DNA from: Sorghum bicolor
Taxonomy: Eukaryota > Streptophyta > Magnoliopsida > Poales > Poaceae
Reading direction: 5' to 3'
NCBI RefSeq assembly: GCF_000003195.3
Contig: NC_012878.2
Coordinates: 24,185,288 to 24,249,287 of the forward strand
DNA: 64,000 bases
Both the position numbers and the translations under genes were made by a program. The notes below the pieces were generated by a model. The model ran no database searches. It saw only the letters and a list, made by a program, of their open reading frames with translations, and had not been told where the DNA came from. Positions 11,101-22,966 of this stretch are shown here, piece after piece; positions within the stretch are counted from its first letter, which is position 1, and each line of letters starts with the position of its first letter.

Positions 11101-12004
11101 TGGGGAAGCCGTTGACATGCTTCGACTTAAAGTCACCGGCGATGGCCGCCGTAACTCGGGCAGCGGTCTCGTCATCCGCCAGAGCCTCGTTGGACATCCG
11201 GCATGCCTCGATATCCCGGGACGAAACACCCGGCCCCATCTCGTCCATCCTCAATGGCCGAGACATCAGAGGGAGGACCCTTCGACGATGGACGGCCGAG
11301 AGGACGAGAGCGGCGGACAGGCCCTCCAGGTGCAGCTTCTTCATGGCATCGAGGAGGGGGTCGAGCTGCGACTGGTGCTCTTGGACGACGCCGTATGTCT
11401 AGTTGTCCGGGCGCTCCGTAATCAGGCGCCCAGTGTAAGCAGGGAAGAGACCGTCATCATTCCTCAGGTAGAACCACTGCGAGTCCCATCTGGCATGGTT
11501 CGATGACAACCCCACCGGGATGTACCCATGCGGCCTCTCCGCCTTCTTCGTCTTCAGAACTAGGTTGAGGCACCCGGCCCGCACGTGCTTCCTCACGCCA
11601 GTAGTTCCGGTGGGGGCGTTGAAAAGCTCGCCCCTGTAGAGGTGAAGCCACAGCTCCCAGTGGGGCATCATCCCCAGGTAGCCCTCACACACCGCGGCGA
11701 AGACCGCCGCGACGGTGATGGCGTTCGGGGAGAAATGCTGGAGCTCCACCCCATAGTGGAAGCAGAGTGCCCGCATGAAGCGGCTCGGGGGAGCGCCCAG
11801 GCCGTGGCGGTGAAATTTGGCGAACGACACCACATAGCCCTCGGGCGGCTGGGCCTCCCTATGGCTCGTCGGCGGCGCGATCCACTCTGGCGACGACAGC
11901 GAGGTGCGGCGGTGCAACAGTCCCTCACTCTCAAGCTCTAGCAACCGGCGCTCCGTCATCGACGACGGGCGCCAGTCGTCGGCGGCGACGAGAGTCACAG
12001 GCAT
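8112..12004 (-). pseudogene. Element A: antisense spliced gene (PF04195-like / coiled-coil protein), 3'-truncated
   Basis: Exons read 12004-11072, 10995-10350, 10258-10182, 10103-9052, 8975-8315 and 8237-8112 (cut by G). Introns are 76-91 bp with GT...AG ends. Exons 1, 3 and 5 have exactly the lengths found in J (933, 77, 661 nt). Exon 1 starts MPVTLVAADDWRPSS and contains a conserved block (FMRALCFHYGVELQHFSP) typical of the plant family PF04195. Exon 2 is acidic/basic, exon 4 is Pro/Gln/Glu-rich, and exon 5 is a long coiled coil. Defects are TAG at codon 202 (11401-11399, TGG in J), a 1-nt loss in exon 2 near 10580 and a TAG in exon 4 near 9484. The function is unknown. Confidence 0.85.
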
Positions 12005-12142
12005 CTTGGTTGGAAGGACGGTGGATTCGCTACCGCTCGAGGGGATGCACGCGCGCGTAGGACAGCAAGAGGGCTAAGGCAACGGAAGGACGAAGGCAAG
12101 AAGGCGGAAGGTGGAAGAAAGAACGGCGGCGGTGCCATGACG

Positions 12143-12150
12143 TATTTATA
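12143..12150 (-). promoter_or_regulatory. TATA box of A's antisense gene
   Basis: TATAAATA on the minus strand, about 140 bp before the ATG at 12004. The same box lies at the same distance in B (15781-15774), and a one-base variant TACAAATA is in J (43294-43301). It lies in the non-coding stretch 12005-12920, where no other gene is seen. Confidence 0.75.
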
Positions 12151-12920
12151 GGTGGCGGTCCGCCAACGGATAGATCCGAGAAATAAGGTAACTCCCCCCC
12201 CCATAAATGCATCATCTAACAGTCCTTTCCCCCTCCACGGGTTGGGCGCCCCGAATTCCACGCCGACGCAGTGTCGTAACGTCTCCACCTAAAAAGGCGC
12301 GCCCAACGGGCAAAAAGGCGAACCGCCGCGACTCCTTCCTTACCTTGTAAGCCAAGAGATGTGCCCACGAGAGTCTCGAGAGGTCGATGGCTGGCCCACC
12401 GAAAGGGTTCGACAGCCGATCTCGAGCACCAGAGTCAGGGATCGCCAGCAAGCGGTCGAAAATCGAGGTCCGCCTCGAAGACTCGCTGGCGATGTCCAAG
12501 GTATGGTCGAGACAGTCGAGAGGAATCCCCCCGACGGGAGGCGTCGAGCCGCCGAACTCTATCGAATGAGACTGGTATCCCCGACCACGTCGACCCCGCT
12601 TTATGAGAACGCCTCCAAGCTACAGCTGACCCCCTCGAAAGGGGCACACGTTCTCACTTGGACTACCCGCTAGGAACTCAATCTGGGGGGAAAAGACGCT
12701 CGCTCTATCGAGAGTACGTCGAAACCTCCGCGCAAAACGAGCCAATCAGAACCTACCACCACTGGTGTCGATAGCGTTTCTGCAAACTAGGCAATATAGC
12801 CCTCGAAGGAGTCAAAAACTCTTTCAAGGGCTCGGGGGCTACCCCCGCGGGGTCGCTCGCGCGCCCCCACGGAAACACGACCCAAGAGTACAGCCTCCAC
12901 TCGAGCGCCAGTGCTCGAAT

Positions 12921-12937
12921 GGAGACTCGGGGGCTAC
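12921..12937 (+). other. Element A polypurine tract
   Basis: GGAGACTCGGGGGCTAC directly precedes the 3' LTR and is repeated at the matching place in J (minus strand 42523-42507). This purine-rich stretch is the expected plus-strand primer site. B is changed here: its last bases before the LTR read CAGCCTCCACTAC. Confidence 0.8.
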
Positions 12938-13977
12938 TGTCGAGGGTATCAATAAGGGATACCCTCACCGATGCACATAATGAGATTATCCGTAAGCAAG
13001 TCGAGGCCCTCAACTCGACGCTCTGGTCATACATATGCGCAGCCGTCGACGACCGCAGCCTCGAAGACGGAAATGGCGTCGAGCGAATCGATCAAGGGTC
13101 GAGCGCAAGCTATCGTCGAATACGGGAATGGGCCCGAGCGAATCGAGAAGCGTCGAGCGCAAGGACACTGTCCGCCGCCTGACGCGCGCACGAGAGCTGG
13201 GGCATTTAATGCGCCTGACGCTTCCCCACCTAACACACTGGTCACGGGAGGCGTGATAGGGAACAGGCACCCCTCCTGTCGTTCTTTTTGCAGCCTTCCC
13301 CACCAAACGGCTCAGGACGTGTCAGGGCGCGAGAAACAGGAATGGAACGTCTAATCGGGACCCCCTCGAGACAACCAAGGTCAGCGCTCTGGATATCAGG
13401 GCATTGCACGGCGTCTGACCGTCGACCAGACACGGATCCTTCTCGGGGGTGGGTTGGGCGTCGACTGACAACGCTGCAACCACTCCGCCGGATCTGCCGC
13501 CATAGCGTACAGGCGTGCGAGCGGTGAACCAGCCTCAGACGGCGCGCAGAGCAAGATACAGGGGCACGCGTAATCATCATCAGGCAACCAAGACGGGACG
13601 GCTCGAGGCCATGCCGGTACGGACGCCTCGAGTAGGTCAGCGCTCCATGCTTCTATCGACCCCTACTCTGACACCTATACATGTACCCTGGGTCTCTCCT
13701 TGGTGCTATAAAAGGAAGGACTCGGGAATAGATAGAGGAGACGCACCACTACACCCATACACAGTAGAACCCTCACGCTCCATACGACACTTGTATTCGC
13801 CCCTGTACAAGCACTTAGGTGCAAGATAATACAAACTTCCCTCCCCCGCTGGATGTAGGGCCTTCTCTTGCCCGAACCAGGATAAATCTCTGTGTCTTCT
13901 TGCATCACCATCTGGGAAAGGGAGCACACATACAAATTTACTCATTGGTGTGACACCCCGTGGGGAAAACACCGACA
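12938..13977 (+). repeat. Element A 3' LTR
   Basis: 1040 bp, TGTCGAGG...ACCGACA. It is near-identical to 18-1057, with scattered substitutions (for example G/A at its fifth base). The target duplication AACGG follows at 13978-13982, after which element B resumes. Confidence 0.95.
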
Positions 13978-13982
13978 AACGG
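13978..13982. other. Target-site duplication of A (AACGG)
   Basis: Identical to 13-17 on the other side of the element. Together they show that A inserted as a unit into B. Confidence 0.95.
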
Positions 13983-15633
13983 CTCGCCTACCGGTACCTC
14001 GACCGGTGGGCCTCGAACCACCTCGCGTCGAGGCTTCAGGCCCCTCACGGGCAGGCGCAGGCCTTGGCCCAGCATCTCCCACCGGGCGAGTGCCGGGGCT
14101 AGCGCTCCTGCGGCCAGCGTCCCCCTTTTCGGAGGCCGCGGCATGGCCACGGGTCAACGGCCCCGTCGCCTGGGGCTTAGCCCGGCCACCCGCCTTTGGT
14201 GCAGGGGGAAGTTGGTGGTGTGGGACGGCCCGACTTGGCACGGGCACGGGAGGGGTGTCAGCGCGGGCGCGGCGAGATCCGCTTGGCCCCTCCTTTGGCG
14301 CTCCCGTCCGTGGGGCATCGACGTTGCCTCGAGGCGGACCCTCGAGGATCCGGTCGAGACGAGACGCCATCCCCTCGGAGTCGTCGCTATCGTCATCGTC
14401 GTCTCCATCGTCTTCACTAGGGGATTCTTCTTCAGGCTCCCCCTTCTGCCTGGACTTGGCTCGATGCGCCTCCAGCGATTGGCGGTTCAGATTCTTCTTC
14501 TTCTTCTCTTTCTTCTCTGAGTCCTTGGCGGTCTTCTGTTTCTCAGCAGACTGGCGCCGCTTGTCACGGTCGACCTCGTCCTCCTTTACTGGAGGCCTCG
14601 AGGACCGGACGTCAATCGGTCCCTGCGAGAACAAAGACAAGTTTAACAAAGGAAGCCAGGGAAATCCAGAATTGGAGTCGTATACAAGAAAAGAACGTAC
14701 TAGGTCGATCGAGCCCGCGTCGGGCCTCATGGGGAAGCCATTGACCTGCTCTGGCTAGAAGTCGCCGGCAACGGCTGCCCTGACCCGGGCCGCGACTTCA
14801 TCGTCCAACGGAGCCTCGTTGGACATCCGGCACGCCTCGAGGTCCCGGGACGAAGCGCCAGGCCCCATCTCATCGATCCTCAGCGGCCGAGACATCAGCG
14901 GGATAACCCTCCGATGATGGACGACCGAGAGGATGAGAGCGGCGGACAGGCCCTCCAAGCGTAGCTTCTTCAGGGCGTCGAGGAGGGGGTCGAGCCGCGA
15001 CTGGTGGACCTGGACGACGCCGTACGTCTAGTTCTCCGAGCGCTCCGTAATTAGGCGGCCGGTGTAGGCAGGGAGGAGACCGTCGTCGTTCCGAAGATAG
15101 AACCACTGGGAGTCCCATCCGGCGTGGTTCGACGATAACCCCACCGGGATGTACTCCCGTGGCCTCTCTGTCTTCCCCGTCTTCAGCACCAGGTTCAGGC
15201 ACCCGGCCCGCACGGGTTTCCTCACTCCGGCAGCTCCAGCGGGGGCGTTGAAGAGCTCGCCCCTGTAGAGGTGGAGCCACAGCTCCCAGTGGGGCATCAT
15301 CCCCAAATAACCCTCACACACCGCGGCAAAGACCGCCGCGACGGTGATGGCATTCGGGGAGAAGTGCTGGAGCTCCACCCCGTAATGGTGGCAGAGCGCC
15401 CGCATGAAGCGGCTCGGAGGAGTGCCCAGGCCGTGGCGGTGGAACTTGGCGAATGAAACCACGTAGCCCTTGGGCGGCTTGGGCTCCCTATGGTCCGCTG
15501 GCGGCGCGATCCACTCCGGCGACGACAGTGAGGTGCAGTGGCGCAGGAGTCCCTCCCTCTCAAGCTCTAGCAACCGACGTTCCGTCATCGACGACGGGTG
15601 CCAGTCGTCGGCGGCGATGAGTCTCACAGGCAT
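13978..15633 (-). pseudogene. Element B: antisense spliced gene, exons 1-2
   Basis: Exon 1 is 15633-14701 (933 nt, start MPVRLIAADDWHPSS), the intron 14700-14623, and exon 2 14622-13978, continuing after element A at 12-2. Exon 2 is fully open here, unlike in A and J, so B shows its undamaged frame: a Lys/Arg/Glu-rich stretch, an acidic D/S run near 14385-14410 and a Pro-rich end. Exon 1 has a TAG at codon 202 (15030-15028), the same codon as in A. Element A interrupts exon 2 close to its 3' end. The remaining exons are outside the window. Confidence 0.85.
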
Positions 15634-15773
15634 CTTGGACGGAAGGAGGGCGGATCCACTACTGCTCGAGGGGGTGCGCACGCGTGAGATGGCAAGAGAG
15701 CTAAGACGGCGAGAGGGCTAAGGCAAGAATGAAGACAGAAGGTGGAAGGGAGAACAGCAATGATGCCACGAGA

Positions 15774-15781
15774 TATTTATA
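15774..15781 (-). promoter_or_regulatory. TATA box of B's antisense gene
   Basis: TATAAATA on the minus strand, about 140 bp before the ATG at 15633, matching A. The stretch 15782-16531 between it and the LTR has no gene; it matches J 42507-43290 and A 12151-12937. Confidence 0.75.
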
Positions 15782-16531
15782 GGCAGCAACCCACCAATGG
15801 ACAGATCCGATAAATGAGGTAACTCCCCCCATAAATGCGCCGCCTAACGGTATTTTTCCTCCTCACAGACGGGGCGCTCCGAATTCTGCGCCGGTACAGC
15901 GTCGCAACGGCTCCTGCCTGAAAAGGCACGGCCAACGGGCAAAAAGGCGAACCGCCACGGCCTCTTCCTTCCCTTGTAAGCCAAGGAACGCACCCACAAA
16001 AGCCTCGAGAGGTCGCAGGCTGACCCGCCGAAAGGGTTCGACAGCCGATCTCGAGCACTAGAGTCAGGGATCCCCAGCGAGTGGTCGAAAATCGAGGCCC
16101 GCCTCGAGAACTCGCTGGGGATGTCCGAGGTAAGGTCGAGACAGTCGAGAGGAATCCCCCCAACGGGAGGCATCGAGCCACTGGACTCTAACGAACGAGG
16201 CCAGCATCCCCGACCACATCGACCCCGCTTTATGAGAACGCCTCCGGGCTACAGCTGACCCCCTCGAAAGGGGCACAGGTTCTCACTTGGACTACCTGTT
16301 AGGAGCTCAATCTGGGGTGGATAACGCTAGCTCTATCGAGAGTACGTCGAAACCTCTGCACAAAACGAGCCAATCAGAACCTTCCACCACTGGTGTTGAC
16401 AGCGTTTCTGCGAATTAGGCAATATAACCCTCGAATGAGTCAAAAACTCCTCCAAGGGCTCGGGGGCTACCCGGCGGGGTCGCTCACGCGCCCCCACGGA
16501 AACTCGACCACAAAAATACAGCCTCCACTAC

Positions 16532-17602
16532 TGTCGAGGGTACCAGTTAGGGGTGTCCTAACTAGTGCACATAATAAGATTGCCCGTACACAAGTCGAGG
16601 CCCCAAACCCGTCGCTCTACCTAATCAGTCGCACATACAGTCATCGACGACCGCGGCCTCGAAGACGGAAAGGGCGTCGAGCGAGTCAATCAGGGCTCGA
16701 GCACCAACTACCGTCGAATACGGAAATAGGCTCGAGCGAATCAGGAGGCGTCGAGCGCAAGGACGCCGCCCGCCGTCTGACGCGCGCACGAGAGCCAGGG
16801 CATTTAATGCGCTTGTCGCTTTCCCACCTAACACGCCAGTCACGGGAAGCGTGATAGGGAACAGGCACCCGTCCCGTCATTCTTTTTGCAGCCTTCCCCA
16901 CCAAACAATCCAGAGTATGTCAGGACGCGGGAAGCAGGGTTGGAACGTCTAATCAAGACCCCCTCGAGACATCCAAGGTCAACGCTCTGGATAGCAAGGC
17001 GCTACACGGCGTCTGGCCCTCGACCAGACATGTTTCCTTCCTGGGGAAGGGTTGGGCGTCGAATGACAACACTGCAGCCACTCCGACGTATCTGCCGCCA
17101 TGACGTACAGGCGTGCGACTGATAAACCAGTCCACGACGGCGTGTGGAGCAGGATACAGGGGCACGCGTAATCATCATCAAGCTAGCGGGACGGGACGGC
17201 TCGAGACCACGCCGGTACGGAGGCCTCGAGTAGGTCCGCGCGCCATACCTCTATCGGCCCCTACTCTGACGCCTATACTTGTACCCTAGGCTTCTCCTTG
17301 GAACTATAAAAGGGGAGGCCCGGGAGCGAACACAGGACATCACACAAGAGACATCACGCAACACTACACCCATACGCTGTAGAACATCCATACTCCACCT
17401 CATTCCATACCGCGCTTGTATTCACCCCTGTACAAGCACTTAGGTGCAAAATAATACAAACTCTCCTCCCCCGCTGGACGTATGGCCTTCTCTTGCCCGA
17501 ACCAAGATAAATCTTTGTGTCTTTTTGCATCACCATCTGGAAAAGGGAGCACGCATACAAATTCACTCGTTGGTGTGACCCCCCATGGGGAAAACACCGA
17601 CA
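16532..17602 (+). repeat. Element B 3' LTR
   Basis: 1071 bp, TGTCGAGGGTACC...ACACCGACA, with a TATA box TATAAAA at 17305-17311. It is clearly diverged from the LTRs of A and J. A small extra segment around 17335-17365 (repeated ACATCAC) explains the additional length. Confidence 0.95.
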
Positions 17603-19345
17603 GTTTCCAAGACAACTATCAAAAGTTTTTCCATAAACAGAGAAATCATCCATGAAAACTTCAATAATCTCTTCAATCATATCAGAAAATATAGACATCA
17701 TGCATCTTTGAAAAGAAGCTGGTGCATTACATAACCCAAAAGACATTCTACGGTAAGCATAAGTTCCATATGGGCATGTAAAAGTAGTTTTGCTTTGATC
17801 ATCGAGATGGATCAGGATTTGGTGATACCCTGAATATCCATCTAAGAAATAGAAGAACGAATGGTTTGCTAACCACTCTAGCATCTCATCTATGAAAGGT
17901 AAAGGAAAGTGATCCTTTCTCGTGGCTTTGTTTAGTTTTCTATAGTCTATGCACATCTGCCATCCTGTGACGGTGCGTTGCGGAATTAGCTCGTTCTTGT
18001 CATTCATAATAACAGTCATGCCTCCCTTTTTAGGCACAACTTGAACTGGGCTTACCCACTCACTATGTGGCACAGGATATATAATCCCTACATGCAGCAA
18101 CTTTATAACTTCCTTTTTAACTACCTCTCTCATAGTGTTATTAAGTCTACGTTGGGGTTCTCGAGAAGGTGAAACAGAAGGATCTGTTGGAATACGATGG
18201 GTACAAATCATAGGACTGATTCCTGTAAGATCTTGGAGTGAGTAGCCGAAAACTGAGTGATGTTTCTCAAGAATGGTCAGCAATCGCAGAGTTTGCTCCT
18301 GAGTGAGTTTATCACTAATGATCACGGGAAACTCTGGATTATTGTTTAGGAAAGCATAGATAAGACCGGGTGGTAAAGTTTTAAGCTCTATGGGGGGTCT
18401 GGGTGTTTCTGCAAACTCATCTAAGGGTTCAGGTTCAGAAGGTTCGGCTTCTTCTTTTATGAAGAAAGGAGTTTCGTCTTCTAAGTCTGATTCTTCTAAA
18501 AGTTTAAGAGATGCAGCCTTTACCTCCTCCGTAGGATCAGGCAAAAGATATGACTCGGCCTTATTATTTAAGGAGTGTGAAATTGTTATTGGGAATTTAA
18601 AGGCTTTTCCAAAAGAAATGTGTAGCTTTCTAGTATGACCTTCATAAAGGAGTCTTCTAAAGGTTGTCCTATCAACAGGTCGAAGTCCCATGTATCAAAG
18701 ATATAGAAGTTCAAATGAACCATGGAGCCTTCTACCGTAAGAGGTAGGACATTAATAATTCCAAGACTGTGGACTAATCGTCCTGAAGATTCCTTTATGA
18801 CCTTTGTTGTGGGGGTTAAGAAGAGATTTTTAAATAGTTTAAGTGCAAATGATTCAGACATGATGTTGATCCCCACAACATGATTATAAAGAGCATTAAA
18901 TCGATCAGAATTATAAGCACAGCGTATAGTTATAGAGGGTGTGTCCAAACGGATCACATCAGAGGAAAGCTCTGATTCCTCCAACCATTCACTACTCATG
19001 ACTGAGATAAGCTCTCTCAATTGATATTCACTTGGCAAATAAATGCTAAACTGGTCGTTTTGGGGTTTGTCAATAGAGTGGTAGTTTGAAATGTTTCCAA
19101 AATCGGCAAAAAGATCGGATTCTATATCCAGCATGAAGTCCGGTGGTGGAATTTCTTCCTCTTGTGGCTTAGAACTTGGGATAGCTAAAGTAGATGAAGA
19201 ATTTGGCAAAGTGTCTACTTCGGCTTCGTAGGTTTCATCATGAAGGGTATTATCCATCTCAGCTTCTAGGATTCTATCTAGGATCACACTAGCTTCATCA
19301 GTAGGGATGCGAAAGAAAGAACCTCTAGACATTGTGTGTAGCATT
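17603..19345 (-). pseudogene. Element C: gag end, protease remnant and reverse transcriptase (interrupted)
   Basis: An open frame of about 250 residues (19344-18586) covers the gag end and a degenerate protease (VVGINIMSESFALKLF near 18850-18890). A second frame (from 18691) carries the RT: the SPVQVVPKKGG block, MCIDYRKLNKATRKDHFPLP, LDGYSGYHQI and the catalytic FMDD (near 17645). It breaks off a few residues later at B's LTR. The open frame continues by chance into B's LTR to 17354. The overlap of the two frames around 18586-18691 indicates a frameshift. RNase H and integrase are not in the window. Confidence 0.85.
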
Positions 19346-19889
19346 TGTTTATGATTTTTCTGAAGACCTCAAAAAAAGTGAAATAAAAGAACAGGGTCTT
19401 CAAGATTAAGGTTTGAACCAGATTCTAAAAGATCAGAAAAATGTTTCCAGGATTTTCCCAAAGTTTCATTATCTTTTTGTTTAAAAGATAGGACTTCGAG
19501 TCTAAGGTCGCCGATACGGTCGAGGGAATAAAAATCTAGACAAAAGTTGGCTCGTAAAACTCCCCATTCACCTCGTTGTTGACTTACCTTCTGACTGTAC
19601 CATTGTCTAGCTTCTCCCCTTAAAGAAAAAGGAAAAGCTTCCAACGTAAAGTTTTATCAGAAATGCCTTCAATGCGAAGACAATCACATGTTTGCTCAAA
19701 ATCTCTAATATGAAGGTAAGGGTTTTTGTCTTCCTTTCCCAAAAAAGATAGGTTTTGGATCATGGCAATCAACCTAGAACTTAACTTATACTGGGATGTT
19801 TGGATAGGCTGTGATGATTCCCATGGTAAAAGGTCAGTTACTGAAGGGATTGCAGATTCATGGATCGATTTAGAATTTTGGTTTTCCAT
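19346..19889 (-). pseudogene. Element C: gag, broken
   Basis: The likely start is the ATG at 19889 (MENQNSKSIHES). The gag core follows (NPYLHIRDFEQTCDCLRIEG, then LRGEARQWY). A frameshift lies near 19640 and an in-frame stop near 19366. The domain is the retrotransposon Gag type also seen in F (from 32988) and H (from 35955). Confidence 0.85.
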
Positions 19890-19999
19890 AAGGTAAGAAT
19901 AAAGAAAATAAGCAAAGAATATAAAAGATAAGAAAAGAGAAAAGTATAGATACAAGCTAATAGTAAGACTCAAGGTTATCTCAGCAAACCGTTTTTCTG

Positions 20000-20016
20000 C
20001 CCGGCAACGGCGCCAG
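20000..20016 (-). other. Element C primer-binding site (tRNA-Asp)
   Basis: The minus strand reads TGGCGCCGTTGCCGGGC, a classic tRNA-Asp primer site, a few bases inside the LTR edge at 20024. Confidence 0.9.
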
Positions 20017-20023
20017 AAATGCT

Positions 20024-21255
20024 TGTTGATATTTGAGAACGCAATAAGGAATTGATCCGCAAGCGCACGGATATCGGTGAGCACTTCACCCGGGAGGTTA
20101 TCCAGAGTATCGTATTTATTTTTTTACCACTAGGAGAAAGAGTGCATCTAACTAACCCGGTCTATTACTACTAACCCTTTAGGCAACAAAGAATGTTTCT
20201 TGATGTGAGTGATAAATAGAGAAGACTACAACCGTAATCTCCTTCTAACCTTGGTAAGGATGATCTACTGTTCTATTGGGGAGGCTAACGGAATCTAGAC
20301 ACCACAAAGGATGTTCAACCCACACCTATAAACCCTATCCTTCCTGCTAATGAGATATGGCCTGCAAAGGTAACTCAGAAATGTCACGTTCCTCGCTACT
20401 ACCACGATCTAGCTAGTCAGGGAATATCTATGAGTATCCTAGCTTAAACACCACGTCTACGCTAGAGATGATTACTCTAAACTCTACATGAAGAGATTAA
20501 AGTAAACTCATAAACCAAAAGAACAAAAAACAAGAACTTACTAGAATTGAGAAGTCGAAATACAGAAGAATCATAGGAGCAAGCTTTGGGTTAGGAGAAC
20601 TTGATCCCGCAGGTACAAGCTTGGAGTAGACACTGACAAGCCGGGATTCCTCCAATCTACACCTCCACTCTATCTCTCTCAATCTAGTAGAAACTAGAAG
20701 ATCTATTTCTACTTACATTGGTTGCTAAGCCTAAAAAGAAATTTTATTTAGAGAAGAGGTTTTCCTTCGAGGGCTCCCCTCAACTCTATGATAAACTTCT
20801 TGTCTCCTCCAGGGGCCAGGGGGGTCTCCTTATATAGTCCTCCTCCTCTATGCATTTTTGGGTCGGTAGGCGATGTGGTACTACGTTATCCTTGATCCTT
20901 TAGGTCGGTGGAACATCGTGTGCGAAGAGAGTCCTGAATGGCATTCAGGAGGGGGCAGGCGCCCAGGTCCTCAGGGCGGGCGCCCTGGGCCTGGCCCCTT
21001 TCGGCCTCTGCTTTCTTCCCGTGGCTTCTGGAGTCTTCTAGATGGTAGAAAATTGCGCGGTTCGTTGATATCTCTATGTAATCCCGACATGTGGGCCTTT
21101 CTTCCTTATTTCCTGATAACCCCCTGCTGAAACAGATAAACAACAAAACTCGTGGAACTCTGTCAGATCAAACCCTAGTTCTAGGTGTTGGTTGTATATT
21201 GGTCCTTTCTCTTGTTTATTTGATAATTAAAATTGATACTTAAGAACCGTCAACA
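20024..21255 (-). repeat. Element C 5' LTR
   Basis: 1232 bp with TGTTGA...TCAACA ends. A TATATAAG box lies near 20828-20836 (minus strand). It shares the U3 block around 20880-21150 with G and F, including the GC-rich CGGGCGCCCTG element and TTCTAGATGGTAGAAAATTG. Confidence 0.95.
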
Positions 21256-21590
21256 GACGTATTCCACCTCGTTCGGATCGGTGTTTGTAGGACCGTAGTC
21301 AGACCTTCCTAGCCCCCTTCTCATCTCTTTCTGTGGTTAGTGCTCTGATGTCCCGATATAAACAATCTTTGAAGTAATTCTTGATTCTTAGATCAACTAG
21401 AGAACTCTCAGGAAACTTCCTCTCTTCCCACCAAAAATAATTATATAGTTATCCTTGGGCGATCTTGGATCTTAATTAGTACACTCACGTTCCCTGTGGA
21501 AAATTGATACTCTGGAATACTCCCGGGTGAAGGCTACATCGGTATCCGTGCGCTTGCGGATTTTTCTGTTTGCGTTTAAAATACCCAACA
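21256..21590 (-). repeat. Element D: end of a G-type LTR, split by C
   Basis: The 335 bp match G's LTR (6850 to about 7185) in reverse and end ATACCCAACA exactly where the copia protein of E resumes (21591). It is the terminal part of D's LTR. The rest of D lies left of C, outside the window. The expected duplication with E is ATGTC (21591-21595). Confidence 0.9.
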
Positions 21591-22966
21591 ATGTCTCCCA
21601 CCGGCATGTTCTTCATGGCATCCCTCAATGGTTCACCACCTACATCATCAAGATTATCACTTGCTCCTTGAGAGCCATTAGTTTCATCAAATTCAACATC
21701 AAATGTTTCTTCAACCATGTTTGTGGCATGATTAAAGACCCTATATGCCTTGGACTTTGATGAATAGCCAACCAAGTAGCCAATGTCACATCTTCTTTGG
21801 AACTTGCCCAAGTGTTGGCGCTTCTTGTAGATGTAGCATTTGCACCCAAACACTCTAAAGAATGAGACATCGGGCTTCTTCACATTGAGCAACTCATATG
21901 GTGTCTTCTCTAGGAACTTGTGAGGAAAGAGCCGGTTTGATGCATAGCATGCAGTGTTGATTGCCTCGGCCCACATCTTCTCCGAAGTGTTGTACTCATC
22001 TAGCATTGTTCTTGCCAAGGTGATTAATGTCCGGTTCTTTCTTTCTACAACCCCATTTTGTTGTGGTGTGTTTGTTGAGGAGAACTCATGTTTGATTCCC
22101 ACATCATCACAATACTCTTCCATGTTGGTGTTGTCAAACTCTTTGTCATTATCACTTCTAATCTTTTTGATCTTGACATCAAATTGATTTCGGGCATTCT
22201 TTGCAAACTTCTTGAATATGGATGCAACTTCGGCCTTGTCTTGTAAGAAGAATGTCCAATTGTACCGGGAGTAATCATCAACTATGACCAAGCAATATTT
22301 GTTGCCTCCAAGACTAGCATATGTAGTTGGTCCAAATAAGTCCATGTGGAGTAGCTCAAGCACTCTTGAAGTAGAGAGATAGGCCTTGGTTGGATGAGTG
22401 TTTGCAACTTGCTTGCCGGCTTGACATGCACTACAAAGCTTGTCCTTCTCAAAGGTCACATCCTTCAAGCCTCTAATCAATTCTTTCTTCATCAACTTCT
22501 TGAGTGTGCCCATTCCAACATGTGCTAACCTTTTATGCCACAACCAACCAAGTGAGGTCTTGGTGAATAAGCAAGTCTTGACATCAACTTCATCGGATGA
22601 GAAATCAACTACATATAAGTTGTTGTGTCAGAAGCCTTTGAATACCATTTCATTGTCATCCTCCTTGGTCACAATTACTTCCTTCTTCTTGAATAAGCAT
22701 TCAAAACCAAGATCACAAAGTTGTCCAACCGAGAGAAAGTTGAAGCTTAATGATTGCACATAGAGCACATTAGTGATAGAGTTGTCATTTGATATAGCAA
22801 CCTTTCCTAGTCCCTTGACCTTGTCTTTTGAATTGTCACCAAATGTGATCTTCTCTTGGTTGTCAACATCTTCATCAAGTGATGTGAACATCCGGGGATC
22901 TCCGGTCATATGTTGAGTGCAACCGCAATCAATTACCCAATGTGATCCACCGGTCTTGTAGTTCAC
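21591..22966 (-). pseudogene. Element E: protease and integrase, interrupted
   Basis: The protease site WVIDCGCTQHMTG (near 22920) has the catalytic Asp followed by Cys instead of the usual Ser. After a TGA near 22627, integrase begins with the H-C zinc region (HKRLAHVGM ... CSACQAGK). The catalytic core follows, with LLHMDLFGPT, IRSDNDKEF and NGVVERKNRTL giving D, D and E. The frame stays open to the D junction, where it ends after MKNMPVGD. Confidence 0.9.

Larger units (their letters stand above)
18..13977 (+). mobile_element. Element A: Tat/Retrosor-type Ty3-gypsy retrotransposon, defective, nested in B
   Basis: Two LTRs of about 1040 bp (18-1057 and 12938-13977) with TG...CA ends flank the element, and the 5-bp duplication AACGG stands at 13-17 and 13978-13982. 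The order is 5' LTR, primer site, leader fused to a protease remnant, RT and RNase H on the + strand, then an antisense spliced gene, polypurine tract and 3' LTR. Compared with J it lacks about 2.2 kb of gag (junction near 1600) and the whole integrase, which was lost when G and a deletion replaced 4140-8111. The LTRs differ at only scattered positions, so the insertion is fairly young. It cannot move on its own. Confidence 0.95.
13983..17602 (+). mobile_element. Element B: 3' part of a Tat/Retrosor-type gypsy element
   Basis: B carries exon 2 (partly) and exon 1 of the antisense gene and a full 3' LTR. Gag-pol and the 5' LTR must lie left of the window. It is the same family as A and J but has a more diverged LTR start. 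It sits in element C's reverse transcriptase: C resumes at 17603 directly after the LTR, so the expected duplication is GTTTC (17603-17607). Confidence 0.9.
17603..21255 (-). mobile_element. Element C: Athila-like gypsy element, 5' part
   Basis: On the minus strand it has a 5' LTR (21255-20024), a tRNA-Asp-type primer site, gag, and pol up to the RT, where element B interrupts it. The rest, including the 3' LTR, must lie left of the window. It is inserted in the LTR of D, so the expected duplication is GACGT (21256-21260). Confidence 0.9.
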
